From NCBI GenBank assembly GCA_019420905.1, contig JAHZGH010000006.1, forward strand, positions 159,920 to 223,919: a stretch of 64,000 nt of DNA. Reading direction: 5' to 3'. The notes under the pieces are model-generated. The model was not told the DNA's origin. It did not search any database and worked only from the letters and a program-made list of their open reading frames with translations. The translations under genes were made by a program, and so were the position numbers. Below, piece by piece: positions 36,471 through 45,407 of this stretch (position 1 is its first letter; each line of letters opens with the position of its first letter). This DNA is from Succinivibrionaceae bacterium (GTDB taxonomy: Bacteria; Pseudomonadota; Gammaproteobacteria; Enterobacterales; Succinivibrionaceae).

Positions 36471-37724
36471 TTATTTGTCAGCATCCTTTTGAGCTTTTAT
36501 GGAAGCGGCAACAATTTGAGAGCGGCTTGCAAGTGAGCTTAAAGAGCGCAGGATTTGATCCTTTTTAGGATCGCCTGTTGATTTGCTTTCACTTATTAAG
36601 CCTGTATGTTCGTTTTTTTGCTCTTTGACAGCTTCTTTGCTTAAGGAAGGGGCAAGCTTGGGCATCTGTGCCGGATCTGGGAGCTTTCCTTCGGCAGCTA
36701 AGCGCTGACGCTCCTTGCGGAATTGCTCCTGCAGGCGCGCAGCTCTGGCGGCTAATTCCTTAAGCGATAGCTTAGAGGCATCAGAGCTAAGATTTTCATT
36801 ATTATCCTTGAGAGTTTGCGCTAAATGATGACGTTTTGATGCGAATGCTTCAAAGTCAGGCTGCTCGTTTTGAGCTTTTCCTATAAGATTGCCGGCTTTT
36901 GCGATATTAGCGGCCTTGGCAATAATGTCGTGAATGCGTTTTGCCGTCTGCTCGGAAAGCTCATCCTGATATTTTTGAACTTCAGGGCTCTGTCTGTGCT
37001 TAAAGCTGTCTAGGTAGTTTGAGCCTTGAGGAAATTCCTCTAAAGCACGTTTTAGATAGTGAGTCATGATTTGAGCTGTAGTTCTTTGTGAGTTAAGTCT
37101 TCTTTTAGGAGTTTTGCTTGTTTCTTTATTTAAGACAGATGCATTTAAAAGGTAGTCCTGCTGATTTAGACTTATATAAGATAATAAAGCCTGCAGCATT
37201 CTTTCTGTATAAATTTGATGTCTGATGCTTAAATTAGAGTTGGGAACAGCTATATTAGCACTGAGCAAATCATGCTCTAATCCGGCACCTAAGAGCTTTC
37301 TATTGGTAAGATTTAAAAGAATTTCACATAAAAAACGCAGTAAAGAGGCAAAAGCTTGAGTATTTTCATTTATGCCAGAGCATAAGCTCTTAAATTTATT
37401 TGCCAGTTCAAGCTTGGCGTCTTTAGTGCATATAAGCTTTTGAGATGAAGACAGATCCTGCGCTACTCTATCTTGCAGGACAGGATCGCGCTCAATTAGC
37501 GTCAGGCATAAGCGCTTTAAAGTCAGAGTATTTTCTTTAGGGCTAGTCTTTTTATTTAAAAGCTTTTGCAGCTGTGCAGTTAAGACTAATAAAGAATGCT
37601 GCAGAGCCGAAGGCAGTAGAGTTTTATTAGTTAATAGATAACCAATAAATTTCTCTGTTTCAGAAAAATTTAAACTAAAATCTTTAGTATCAGCAGTGTC
37701 TGAATTTACGGATATATCAATCAT
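36471..37724 (-). CDS. Hypothetical protein, helical and charged, no recognised family
   Basis: A 417-residue protein I do not recognise. It has no signal peptide or membrane helix and is Leu-, Lys- and Gln-rich. Residues 20-210 look all-helical, and a charged coiled-coil-like region (KELAARAARLQEQFRKERQRL) lies near 330-350. The end is a polar, probably disordered tail, with SLASRSQIVAASIKAQKDADK closing the protein. It stands alone between convergent mrcB and divergent mlaA with a normal codon pattern, so it is probably real. It may be lineage-restricted. Confidence 0.7.
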   Translation of the reverse strand: MIDISVNSDTADTKDFSLNFSETEKFIGYLLTNKTLLPSALQHSLLVLTAQLQKLLNKKTSPKENTLTLKRLCLTLIERDPVLQDRVAQDLSSSQKLICTKDAKLELANKFKSLCSGINENTQAFASLLRFLCEILLNLTNRKLLGAGLEHDLLSANIAVPNSNLSIRHQIYTERMLQALLSYISLNQQDYLLNASVLNKETSKTPKRRLNSQRTTAQIMTHYLKRALEEFPQGSNYLDSFKHRQSPEVQKYQDELSEQTAKRIHDIIAKAANIAKAGNLIGKAQNEQPDFEAFASKRHHLAQTLKDNNENLSSDASKLSLKELAARAARLQEQFRKERQRLAAEGKLPDPAQMPKLAPSLSKEAVKEQKNEHTGLISESKSTGDPKKDQILRSLSSLASRSQIVAASIKAQKDADK

Positions 37725-37945
37725 TATTACAGATATTAGCAGTTGAGTTTTTCGTAATTATTTTTTACACATGTGGATATGCTTGGTGTAATCATACCAA
37801 AAAAATTTAGAAATTTGTTTTGCAAGCAGCTGAGAATACTTTAAATATCCCTTTAAAATCAATAAAAAAGCTTTTGTTTTAAAGATTTTTTATTAAGTAA
37901 GACGGGAATATCGTGTACAATCTCAGAATAGATGAGAGGTTTTAT

Positions 37946-38767
37946 ATGAAAGCTATCAAAGTAATTGCTGCCGTACTTTCTTTTATCGGCTTGTCTGCAG
38001 CTGCATTAGCTGCACATTCAACTTATAATCCTATGGCGCCGCGCCAGATTTCCGTTGCAGCAAGCGAAAAAAATTATTCTTATGGCTTATCGGTGCTGAC
38101 GGGAAATTCTATTGATTCGGTAGATCCTTTCTTCAGATATGTAGGCTGGTATCCTAATTATTATGTTTTAGACCGCTATCTTTTACGTCCTATAGCACAT
38201 GCTTATGCTGAATTGCCAGATCCTGTGCAGACTGGAGTTGGTAATTTTTTCCAAAATCTTCAGGATATAAATAATAGCGTTAACCATCTGTTTGTAGGAG
38301 ATTTGACCTCATCGGGAGTTTCAGTTTCGCGCCTGGCTATAAACTCAACTTTTGGTATTTTAGGCTTAGTTGATGTTGCCTCGTATATGGGCCTTGATTA
38401 TCGTGAAATGACTATGGATACAGTCTTAGGAAAAGCCGGCGCAGATCAGGGTATGTATATGATGCTGCCTATCTTCGGGCCATATACAGAACGCAGTATA
38501 CATGCCACGGCTATTGATAATTGGCCCTATTATATTATGGGTAATCCTTGGATTAGCGCCATTTTATGGACTGTTGAGACTGTGCATGACAGGGCAATGC
38601 TCATTCCTCAGGAAGGCGCTGTTGATAATGCAATCGATCCTTATATTGCTACAAGACAGATATATTTGATGTATACAGAAGGCAAGGTAAATCCTAATGC
38701 CTCTATGCAGGAGCAGCAGAGCGACGAGAATATTGAGTCTTATTTAGATGAAATTGACGGTATTTAG
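37946..38767 (+). CDS. mlaA: MlaA/VacJ-family outer-membrane lipid asymmetry protein without lipobox
   Basis: MlaA sits in the outer membrane with porins and removes misplaced phospholipids for the MlaC-MlaFEDB pathway. Family segments seen are SVDPFFRYVGW, LRPIAHAYAELPDPVQTGVGNF, FGILGLVDVASYMG, GMYMMLPIFGPYTERS and DPYIATRQIYL. The ATG at 37946 has GAGAGG at good spacing. The first 22 residues form a signal peptide ending AALAA. No Cys follows, and the whole protein has none, so it cannot be the usual lipoprotein. It lies six bases before tyrA. Confidence 0.85.
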   Translation: MKAIKVIAAVLSFIGLSAAALAAHSTYNPMAPRQISVAASEKNYSYGLSVLTGNSIDSVDPFFRYVGWYPNYYVLDRYLLRPIAHAYAELPDPVQTGVGNFFQNLQDINNSVNHLFVGDLTSSGVSVSRLAINSTFGILGLVDVASYMGLDYREMTMDTVLGKAGADQGMYMMLPIFGPYTERSIHATAIDNWPYYIMGNPWISAILWTVETVHDRAMLIPQEGAVDNAIDPYIATRQIYLMYTEGKVNPNASMQEQQSDENIESYLDEIDGI

Positions 38768-38773
38768 AATTTT

Positions 38774-39907
38774 ATGGATCAAAATAATTTAGAAGAAATC
38801 CGTTCTGAAATCGATAAGCTTGATGAAGAGCTGATTTTAAAGCTTAAGCATCGACGTGAATTAGTAGCTAAGGCTAGCGTTGTCAAAAACAGCTTAGGAT
38901 CAGCGGCATATTCCGTTAACCGAGAAAATGCAATTCTATCTCATGTTGAGGAATATGCTCAAGAGCTGGGGTTGCCTGAGAATTTGGCAGCTGATTTATG
39001 GCGCCGCATTTTGCGCGAGTCATATCGCGGCAATAGTATCGGTTCCTTTGCTAAAGTTTTAAAAGGCGACGGCGAAATTGTCATTGTCGGCGGCAATGGC
39101 GGAATGGGACGTATTTTTACGCAGTATTTTGAAAATTCAGGCTATGTAGTTCATTCCTTTGGCCATCGAGGCTGGGATAAGGCTCCTGAATATTTAAAGA
39201 AGGCTAAGGTAGTAATCGTTACGGTCCCAATTGACATTACCGTTGAGGTTATCAAGCAATTAGCTCCATTACTGCGCAAGGATATGATCCTATGTGACTT
39301 TACCTCGGTAAAAGAGCCTATTGTAAAGGCTATGATGGAATATCATCAGGGTCCTGTATTAGGACTGCATCCGATGTTTGGTCCGGATGTCAAAAGCTTA
39401 GTTAAGCAGGTTATTGTTACTGTTCCTGAGCGCTTTGAAGAGGAAAGTAGGTTTTTAGTAGAGCAGTTTAAGCTTTGGGGGGCTCGTATCGTAAAGTGCA
39501 GGGCTTGCGAGCATGACAAGGCTATGAGTATTATTCAAGCCTTACGGCATTTCACTACCTATGCTTACGGTACTTTTTTAGCTAGCTTAAATCCGCAGCT
39601 GCATCAGATTTTACAGTTAAGCTCGCCGATTTATCGTTTAGAACTGATGATGGTAGGACGTTTATTTGCTCAGGATCCGCGTCTTTATGCTGATATCATC
39701 ATGTCTTCAGAGCAGAATTATGAATTAATTAAGGCTTATTTAGATAACCTCAAGCCAGAGCTTGAATTAGTGGCTGCAAAGGATACGGAAGCTTTTACCC
39801 GCAACTTCTTAAAAGCGCGTGAATTTTTTGGCGACTATGCAGGAGCTTTCTTAAAAGAAAGCGGCAATCTTTTAGCTAAGCTTCAAGATGAAAAAATAAA
39901 TTTTTAA
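38774..39907 (+). CDS. tyrA: Chorismate mutase / prephenate dehydrogenase
   Basis: Bifunctional enzyme of tyrosine synthesis. Residues 1-90 form an AroQ-type chorismate mutase (EIRSEIDKLDEELILKLKHRRELV). The dehydrogenase follows, with the NAD motif VIVGGNGGMGRIF near 103-115, GLHPMFGPDV holding a catalytic His, and RHFTTYAYGTF. The 377 residues match the enteric T-protein (373). Expression with mlaA is likely from the six-base gap. Tyrosine feedback inhibition is typical of the family. Confidence 0.95.
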   Translation: MDQNNLEEIRSEIDKLDEELILKLKHRRELVAKASVVKNSLGSAAYSVNRENAILSHVEEYAQELGLPENLAADLWRRILRESYRGNSIGSFAKVLKGDGEIVIVGGNGGMGRIFTQYFENSGYVVHSFGHRGWDKAPEYLKKAKVVIVTVPIDITVEVIKQLAPLLRKDMILCDFTSVKEPIVKAMMEYHQGPVLGLHPMFGPDVKSLVKQVIVTVPERFEEESRFLVEQFKLWGARIVKCRACEHDKAMSIIQALRHFTTYAYGTFLASLNPQLHQILQLSSPIYRLELMMVGRLFAQDPRLYADIIMSSEQNYELIKAYLDNLKPELELVAAKDTEAFTRNFLKAREFFGDYAGAFLKESGNLLAKLQDEKINF

Positions 39908-39927
39908 ATATTTAGGTATTTTTCATT

Positions 39928-41259
39928 ATGAATAAACTTAAAATCGGGGCTTTAATAGCCCTGATTATATTTACCATAGCCTTAGTTATAGGCGTGGCGG
40001 GTATTTATATAGCAGGAAATATTTTTGACAGCCGTTTTGAAAGCGCAATTTCAAAAATTAATCAAAAATTTCCTCAGGCTAAGCTTGAAGCTAGCGTAGA
40101 TTATAAAGATTTTACTCAAAGAAAAGGGAAAATCTTCATTTCCTTTGACTTGCCTGATAATAATTTAGATGTTAAAGAGCTTAAGACGGCTTGCGATTAT
40201 GAATTAAAGCTAGGCTTGTTTAGAGCTTCGTTTGAGCTTAAAAAATCGCCTAATATTGGAAATTTTGACAATGTATTGGCTAAGCTTAATTTAAAGCCTA
40301 TTAATTATCAGGGAAAAGCGGAGGCCTCTTTATTTTCTTTAGCAGCTCAGGGAGCGTTTAAGATTGATGCCTTTAATTTGCCCTTAAATGACAGCTTATG
40401 TCAGATAGGGGAGAGTTCCGTATATCTTAAGCTTTTATCCCAGAATTCAGCCGCAGCTGAATTAGCCTTTGGCGGCTTAGCCTGTAAATCAAGCATCAAA
40501 TACAATCAAGAAGAAGCCTATAAGCTGATTTTAAAAGGGCTGGTGCTTAAAAGTAAGCCTGAATATGCACAAGGCTCTCTGAAAATTGATAATTTTAGCT
40601 TAGCTTTAAAAGAATTACAGGCAGAAGCATCCACCTTGTATTTAATCGGTTTTTCTCCAGAGGAGCAGGTTAACGATCCTTCTGTGCGCGAGGGGATATC
40701 TCTTAGCGATGTTTCCTTGAATATGTCTTTAGATGAGGCGGATGCAGCTAAAAGACAGGCCTTATCATTAGACTGTTTTGCCAATTTGGCCTTTGCTTTT
40801 CCGGTAGTGCGCGATAACCAGCGGCAAGAATTGTATAGGATGGATAGCCTGCATTTTGATGTCAATTTTTCTCGAGCAGATTTTACAGGGCTTTTTAAAA
40901 GACTCTTAAAGGGCAAAACAACTATTCCTGAATTTTTGTCTTATATTAGCGCAAGTCCAGAATTTAAATTGAATTCTTTTGGTTATACTCATAAAAATGA
41001 GTCCTTAAAAGGCAGCGGGGAAATTAAAGCCAAAATAAGCTCATCTAAATTAGAGTCAGATTCTTTATATGCACGTTTTGAGGGTGAAGCTGGCAAGCAG
41101 ATTGTATCTGAATTCATAAAGGATGATTATGAGCAGGCCTTAAAGATGCAGGTTGCAAGAAAAGCTGTGGATTTTGACGGCGAGAAATATCACACCGTCA
41201 TTGAGCTTAAGCAGGGAAATTTTACCTTAAATGGAATGCCTGCGGTGAGCGGCGATTAA
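39928..41259 (+). CDS. YdgA-like DUF945 protein
   Basis: A 443-residue protein with one N-terminal membrane helix (about 7-31), probably anchoring a periplasmic beta-rich domain. The short N-terminal MNKLKIGALIAL and the C-terminal pattern ending QGNFTLNGMPA parallel E. coli YdgA (QITLNGQKM). The rest is weakly conserved repeats of beta strands. DUF945 proteins have no established biochemical role that I know of. It follows tyrA by 20 bases and overlaps the convergent gene at its 3' end by 33 bases. Confidence 0.7.
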   Translation: MNKLKIGALIALIIFTIALVIGVAGIYIAGNIFDSRFESAISKINQKFPQAKLEASVDYKDFTQRKGKIFISFDLPDNNLDVKELKTACDYELKLGLFRASFELKKSPNIGNFDNVLAKLNLKPINYQGKAEASLFSLAAQGAFKIDAFNLPLNDSLCQIGESSVYLKLLSQNSAAAELAFGGLACKSSIKYNQEEAYKLILKGLVLKSKPEYAQGSLKIDNFSLALKELQAEASTLYLIGFSPEEQVNDPSVREGISLSDVSLNMSLDEADAAKRQALSLDCFANLAFAFPVVRDNQRQELYRMDSLHFDVNFSRADFTGLFKRLLKGKTTIPEFLSYISASPEFKLNSFGYTHKNESLKGSGEIKAKISSSKLESDSLYARFEGEAGKQIVSEFIKDDYEQALKMQVARKAVDFDGEKYHTVIELKQGNFTLNGMPAVSGD

Positions 41260-41766
41260 ATAGCTGCGTTTTTTATTAGGAAAATAAAAAAACAGGCAGA
41301 TTAACAGCAATATTGCGCACAGAGCGCTAGCTGCAAGGCCTAATTCTGCGCTTAATCCAAGTCTTTGCGCCATTCTTATTAAGATTGGCGTAGCTATAAA
41401 GAGCAGGCTTATAAAGAGAACTGCTAAATAGCGGATTTGCACAGCATTAGGCGAGTTTACGCGTAAAAATTTTTTATCGATATTAATGTGCAGACCGTTT
41501 TTCTTTTTATAAACATCACCGTCTATGATAGCTGCGGCTCCTGAGGCTGCATAACGTTTTTTCTTGCTGAATTTATGCTCATGGCAAGAGATCTTATAAT
41601 CTAAAATGGCATTTGCATTATGATTGTAAGCAAATTCTGTCAAAGCATTTTTGGCACTCTCTTCATCAGGGCCTTCGCCTACAAAAATATAATTTGATTT
41701 ATATTCAATTGTGCGATGCTCAGCAACTGTCAAAGAACTTGAAATAGCGACTTGATTTTGATGCAT
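41227..41766 (-). CDS. Small membrane protein, unknown function
   Basis: A 179-residue protein. Residues 1-80 are soluble, with SAKNALTEFAYNHNANAILDYKI, which recalls the YbjQ-type pattern in which an alpha helix is followed by GANAI. This resemblance is weak. Two hydrophobic helices follow (about 113-133 and 143-163), then a basic C-terminal tail that would lie in the cytoplasm. There is no signal peptide. The last 33 bases overlap the 3' end of the DUF945 gene. No firm family call. Confidence 0.6.
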   Translation of the reverse strand: MHQNQVAISSSLTVAEHRTIEYKSNYIFVGEGPDEESAKNALTEFAYNHNANAILDYKISCHEHKFSKKKRYAASGAAAIIDGDVYKKKNGLHINIDKKFLRVNSPNAVQIRYLAVLFISLLFIATPILIRMAQRLGLSAELGLAASALCAILLLICLFFYFPNKKRSYLIAAHRRHSI

Positions 41767-41963
41767 ATACTTTCCTTATGTAATTTAAATCATTATAGCT
41801 GTCTAAAAAAAATAATACATCTTTAGTTTTTTTATTTGTTTTTTATAAAAATGCCTATTTTTAGAGAATTTCCTGCGAAAAAATACCATAAATAATATAG
41901 TGTCTTGAAATTTAAAAAAGTAATCAGCAATAATACAAATCAGTCGTTTATAAGGAGTAGTTA

Positions 41964-42857
41964 ATGAAACGAATTTTATTATTTGTAGCAATGCAGCTTG
42001 CTGTTTTACTGGTAGTCAGCATTGTCGGTTCCATTATTATGAGTCTTTTGGGGATCCGCTTATCAGGGGGCTCATACACGGGCATTTTGATCATGTGCGC
42101 TATTTATGGCTGTGTAGGCTCCGTTATTTCTCTGTTTATGTCTAAGACTATGTGTAAAACAGCTTATGGCGTACAGATTATTACTAATCCTAGCACCTCT
42201 CAGGAGCGCTTGGTTTATAACACCGTAGCTGAATTTGCAAGCCGTTCAGGATTTAAAATGCCTGAAGTAGGCATTTATCAAAGTCCAGATCCCAACGCCT
42301 TTGCAACAGGCGCAAGTAAGGATAATGCTTTAGTAGCTGTATCTACAGGACTTTTGGATTCTATGACCGAAGAAGAGGTTAGGGGCGTTATTGGTCATGA
42401 GATTTCCCATATTCAAAATGGCGATATGGTGACTATGACTTTATTACAGGGCGTATTAAATACTTTCGTATACTTCTTCTCCTATATTGTTTCTCAATTT
42501 GCTGTTCAGGCTATGAGCAATCGCGATGAGGAAGAGGGCGGCAGCAGCGGCAATTTCATGATGTTTTATCTCATAAATTCTATTATGCAGATTATTTTCG
42601 GCATCGGTGCTACTTTAATCCTAATGTGGTTCTCTCGTTATCGTGAATATCGCGCGGATGCAGGCTCAGCTATGCTTTCAGGACGCAATACCATGATCCA
42701 TGCTCTGCAGGCTCTGCAAAGAGGTGTACAGCCTCAGAATACCCAGAGGGCCTCTATGCAGGCTTTATGCATCAATTCAGCTGACTTAGCTTCTTTATTC
42801 TCTTCTCATCCTCCGCTTGAAAAGCGTATTGAAGCATTACGTAATCTCAATATTTAA
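41964..42857 (+). CDS. htpX: Membrane protease HtpX
   Basis: Zinc metalloprotease of the inner membrane that helps degrade misfolded membrane proteins together with FtsH. The 297 residues (E. coli 293) have two N-terminal helices (about 4-27 and 38-60), the zinc motif HEISH (H145, E146, H149) and two further hydrophobic stretches around 155-180 and 195-220. REYRADAGSA supplies the third zinc ligand, and SSHPPLEKRIEAL closes the protein. AAGGAG precedes the ATG. In E. coli it belongs to the Cpx regulon. Confidence 0.96.
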   Translation: MKRILLFVAMQLAVLLVVSIVGSIIMSLLGIRLSGGSYTGILIMCAIYGCVGSVISLFMSKTMCKTAYGVQIITNPSTSQERLVYNTVAEFASRSGFKMPEVGIYQSPDPNAFATGASKDNALVAVSTGLLDSMTEEEVRGVIGHEISHIQNGDMVTMTLLQGVLNTFVYFFSYIVSQFAVQAMSNRDEEEGGSSGNFMMFYLINSIMQIIFGIGATLILMWFSRYREYRADAGSAMLSGRNTMIHALQALQRGVQPQNTQRASMQALCINSADLASLFSSHPPLEKRIEALRNLNI

Positions 42858-43401
42858 TTAGTTTTACAGCATAGAAAAGAGCCTGAAGAAAATCAGGCTC
42901 TAATAATATTAAGACAGCTATATTTGTTTTTTATGCTTTAGAGTTTTTATCTGCAACCATATGCACTGCCAGATCATAGCTGTAATTTAAATAAAATAAT
43001 TTCAAGCAGCTGATAATGCCTAAAAATATCTCTTAGTCCGCAGCATATTTGATAGATAATGATTTTTTTTAAATCATATTTATTGGCATCTGCAGCCTGA
43101 TTTCAATAGCTTGCTCTCTTAAATTCTGTTTGTGCTTTATCTCTAAAATAGATAAGTTTTTTATCTAAAAAGATCAGCGACTAAAAAACTTCTTTAGGAT
43201 GGGGATTAGATGCTAGGAGAAGCTTAGGCTTTAATCAGGACATTTTCTAATGTGAACGTAATGATTATATTTGACATTTATATTTTTATAAAATAATTAA
43301 TTGCAATGCATAAAAATTTTTCAAAATAACAGCTTTTCTGGATTGCTGCAGCGTCTTGTTTTACAGAAATCAGTTAATGGCTGTATGCTGCTAATATGCT
43401 G

Positions 43402-43436
43402 ATAAAAAAAGGTACCTAACTTTCGTAAGGTACCTA
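43402..43436 (-). terminator. Terminator of the first TRAP operon
   Basis: On the minus strand AGGTACCT pairs with AGGTACCT around TACGAAAGTT, followed by seven T residues. It lies about 70 bases after the DctM stop. Confidence 0.85.
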
Positions 43437-43468
43437 AACTTTGACAACTGCCGTGTGTCATATCTGCA

Positions 43469-43496
43469 GATATTTGCGCATTGCTGCGCAAATATC
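43469..43496 (-). other. 12-bp perfect hairpin after dctM
   Basis: GATATTTGCGCA pairs perfectly with TGCGCAAATATC around a four-base loop (GCAA on the minus strand, a stable GNRA type). There is no T run. It sits between the DctM stop and the terminator, so it probably protects the mRNA 3' end. Confidence 0.65.
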
Positions 43497-43504
43497 AAGG
43501 AGTC

Positions 43505-44797
43505 TTATTTAGCAAGCATATTTGGCAAGAACATTACAATTTCTGGAATGAACGTAATCATTAACAAACAGCCAATGAGTATGGCAAAGAATGGCATCAT
43601 TCCTTTCAAAATTACTTCAACAGGCTCGTTTGCAATACGAGAGCATACAAATAAGTTTGTTCCTAAAGGCGGCGTTGTATAACCAATAGCAACACTAGTG
43701 GTGAAAATTAAGCCGTAGTGAACAACGTCAACGCCTATGGATTGAGTTACCGGCAATAAGATAGGACCTAAAATTAAGATTGCCGGGGTAGCATCCATAA
43801 AGCAGCCGACTACCAATAGCAAGGAGCAAATCAGTAATAAGATAATGATCTTATTGGTGCTAAATGAGAGTAAACCGTCGGCTACTAATTCTGGAATATG
43901 AGCTAAGGTTAAAACTTTAGAGAAGGATGTAGCAAAGCCGATGATAATCATAGCGGTGCCGGTTGTTGAGCAGGAGCTCTTTAATGCGCCGACAAGTGAT
44001 TTGAAGGTTAGTTCCTTGTGGAAAAATAATCCGCAGACGAGGGCATAACCTACAGCTACAGCTGCAGCTTCAGTTGGAGTAAATACGCCTAAATAAATAC
44101 CGCCTAAGATAAGAATCGGGTTTATTAAAGCCCATTTTGCATCCCAAATTGCTTTGAAGGCTTGCTCCTTAGTTAAAGGATCAGATATGCCGTTGATGCC
44201 TGCCTTTTTTGAATGGAAATAACAATATGTAATTAAGGCTACGCCAATTAGAATGCCAGGGAAAAAGCCTCCCATAAACATAGAGGTAACAGATGCGCCG
44301 GTTGCAACGCCGAAAATTACCATTGGAATTGATGGCGGGATAATTACGCCAAGTGAGCCTGCTGTTGTAATTAAAGCAAGCACGAAGGTTTTACTGTAGC
44401 CCATTCTCAGCATAGTAGGAATAACCATTGTGCCTACAGCAGCAACAGTTGCAGTTGCAGATCCGGAAACTGCAGCAAAGAACATGCATACAACAACAGT
44501 TACAATGGCAAGTCCGCCTGTGATTCTTCCAAAGAATACATTACATACATTTAAGATCCTTGAAGACAAGCCGCCAACGCTCATTAAGTCGCCGGCAAAA
44601 ATAAATAAAGGAATTGCCAATAAAGGGAATGAATCGACACTGTTGACCAAGGCTTGAGGTATGGACATCAGGCTTGAAGTGCCGCCGTACATCATAGCGC
44701 CGATAGAGCTGATGCCGATAGCAATGCCAACAGGCGCATTTAATATTAGAAATAGGGCTAAAAGACCAAATAAAATTAAGGAAACCATTTTATGCAA
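43505..44797 (-). CDS. TRAP transporter large permease DctM
   Basis: The 430-residue, roughly 12-helix channel subunit of a tripartite ATP-independent periplasmic transporter, driven by a sodium or proton gradient. LLAIPLFIFAGDLM, GSATATVAAVGTMVIP, GVIIPPSIPMVIFG and YTTPPLGTNLFV are characteristic. The start overlaps the end of the DctQ gene by eight bases. It is last in the operon that begins with the split transketolase. The substrate is not readable from this subunit. Confidence 0.93.
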   Translation of the reverse strand: MHKMVSLILFGLLALFLILNAPVGIAIGISSIGAMMYGGTSSLMSIPQALVNSVDSFPLLAIPLFIFAGDLMSVGGLSSRILNVCNVFFGRITGGLAIVTVVVCMFFAAVSGSATATVAAVGTMVIPTMLRMGYSKTFVLALITTAGSLGVIIPPSIPMVIFGVATGASVTSMFMGGFFPGILIGVALITYCYFHSKKAGINGISDPLTKEQAFKAIWDAKWALINPILILGGIYLGVFTPTEAAAVAVGYALVCGLFFHKELTFKSLVGALKSSCSTTGTAMIIIGFATSFSKVLTLAHIPELVADGLLSFSTNKIIILLLICSLLLVVGCFMDATPAILILGPILLPVTQSIGVDVVHYGLIFTTSVAIGYTTPPLGTNLFVCSRIANEPVEVILKGMMPFFAILIGCLLMITFIPEIVMFLPNMLAK

Positions 44798-45299
44798 CTC
44801 CCTGATCGGTTACGTTATTATCAGAGTTCTTGTTTTTTAGTATTTTTACAATTACCTGAAGCTGACGAATGGCTGCTAATGAAAAACCAACAAAAGGAGC
44901 AAGATAAATTACCCACATAGGAATTTTAAGAGCAGGAGAGACTAAACCAATCTTGTATTGTCTATAATCAAATGCGGCAGAATAGTATGCAACGGCAATT
45001 GCTAGCAAAAAGAAGCTTATTTCGCCAATCAGCACAATGTGTTTTCTCATAAATTTAGGAAATAGCATCAAGCCGGCATCGATCTTGATGTGACGCATCA
45101 GTAAGCATCCATAAGGAACGCCTAAATATACAAGCCATACGAAAATATAGCGAGCTAATTCTTCAGACCAGGTTAAAGATTGCCCTAGGCAGTAGCGGAA
45201 GAATACTTGTACTATCAAAAGCATAGAGAGAACGAACATCAAAATGCAGCATAGGTATTCTTCCACATGATTATTTAAAAAATTGGTAAATGACTTCAT
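44790..45299 (-). CDS. TRAP transporter small permease DctQ
   Basis: A 169-residue, four-helix subunit. FLSMLLIVQVFFRYCLGQSLTWSEELARYIFVWLVYLG-type features are visible, including the conserved FFRY and SLTWSEELARY segments. It bridges DctM and the binding protein. It lies between DctP and DctM in the usual P-Q-M order. Confidence 0.92.
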   Translation of the reverse strand: MKSFTNFLNNHVEEYLCCILMFVLSMLLIVQVFFRYCLGQSLTWSEELARYIFVWLVYLGVPYGCLLMRHIKIDAGLMLFPKFMRKHIVLIGEISFFLLAIAVAYYSAAFDYRQYKIGLVSPALKIPMWVIYLAPFVGFSLAAIRQLQVIVKILKNKNSDNNVTDQGVA

Positions 45300-45407
45300 A
45301 CTCTGTTTACTCTTATCGTGGAATTTTTAAAATTATTTTTTTATTAAATTGCAATATTTAAGGTGGGGGAAACAGAGGAGGAATAATCCTCCCCTATAAT
45401 TATTTAT

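Larger units (their letters stand above)
42858..43504. other. Intergenic region htpX-TRAP with hairpins and a possible gene relic
   Basis: 647 bases without an intact gene. AGAGCCTGA (42878-42886) pairs with TCAGGCTCT (42893-42901) after htpX, without a T run. On the minus strand, codons ending at 42931 read as protein-like sequence over about 34 codons (ending YDLAVHMVADKNSKA) but are cut by stops further upstream. This may be a decayed C-terminus or chance. Two strong hairpins lie at the right end (listed separately). Confidence 0.5.

Noticed and set aside
43469..43496. The 12-bp hairpin as the main TRAP operon terminator
   Set aside because: It lacks a T run on the minus strand. The hairpin at 43402-43436 has one.
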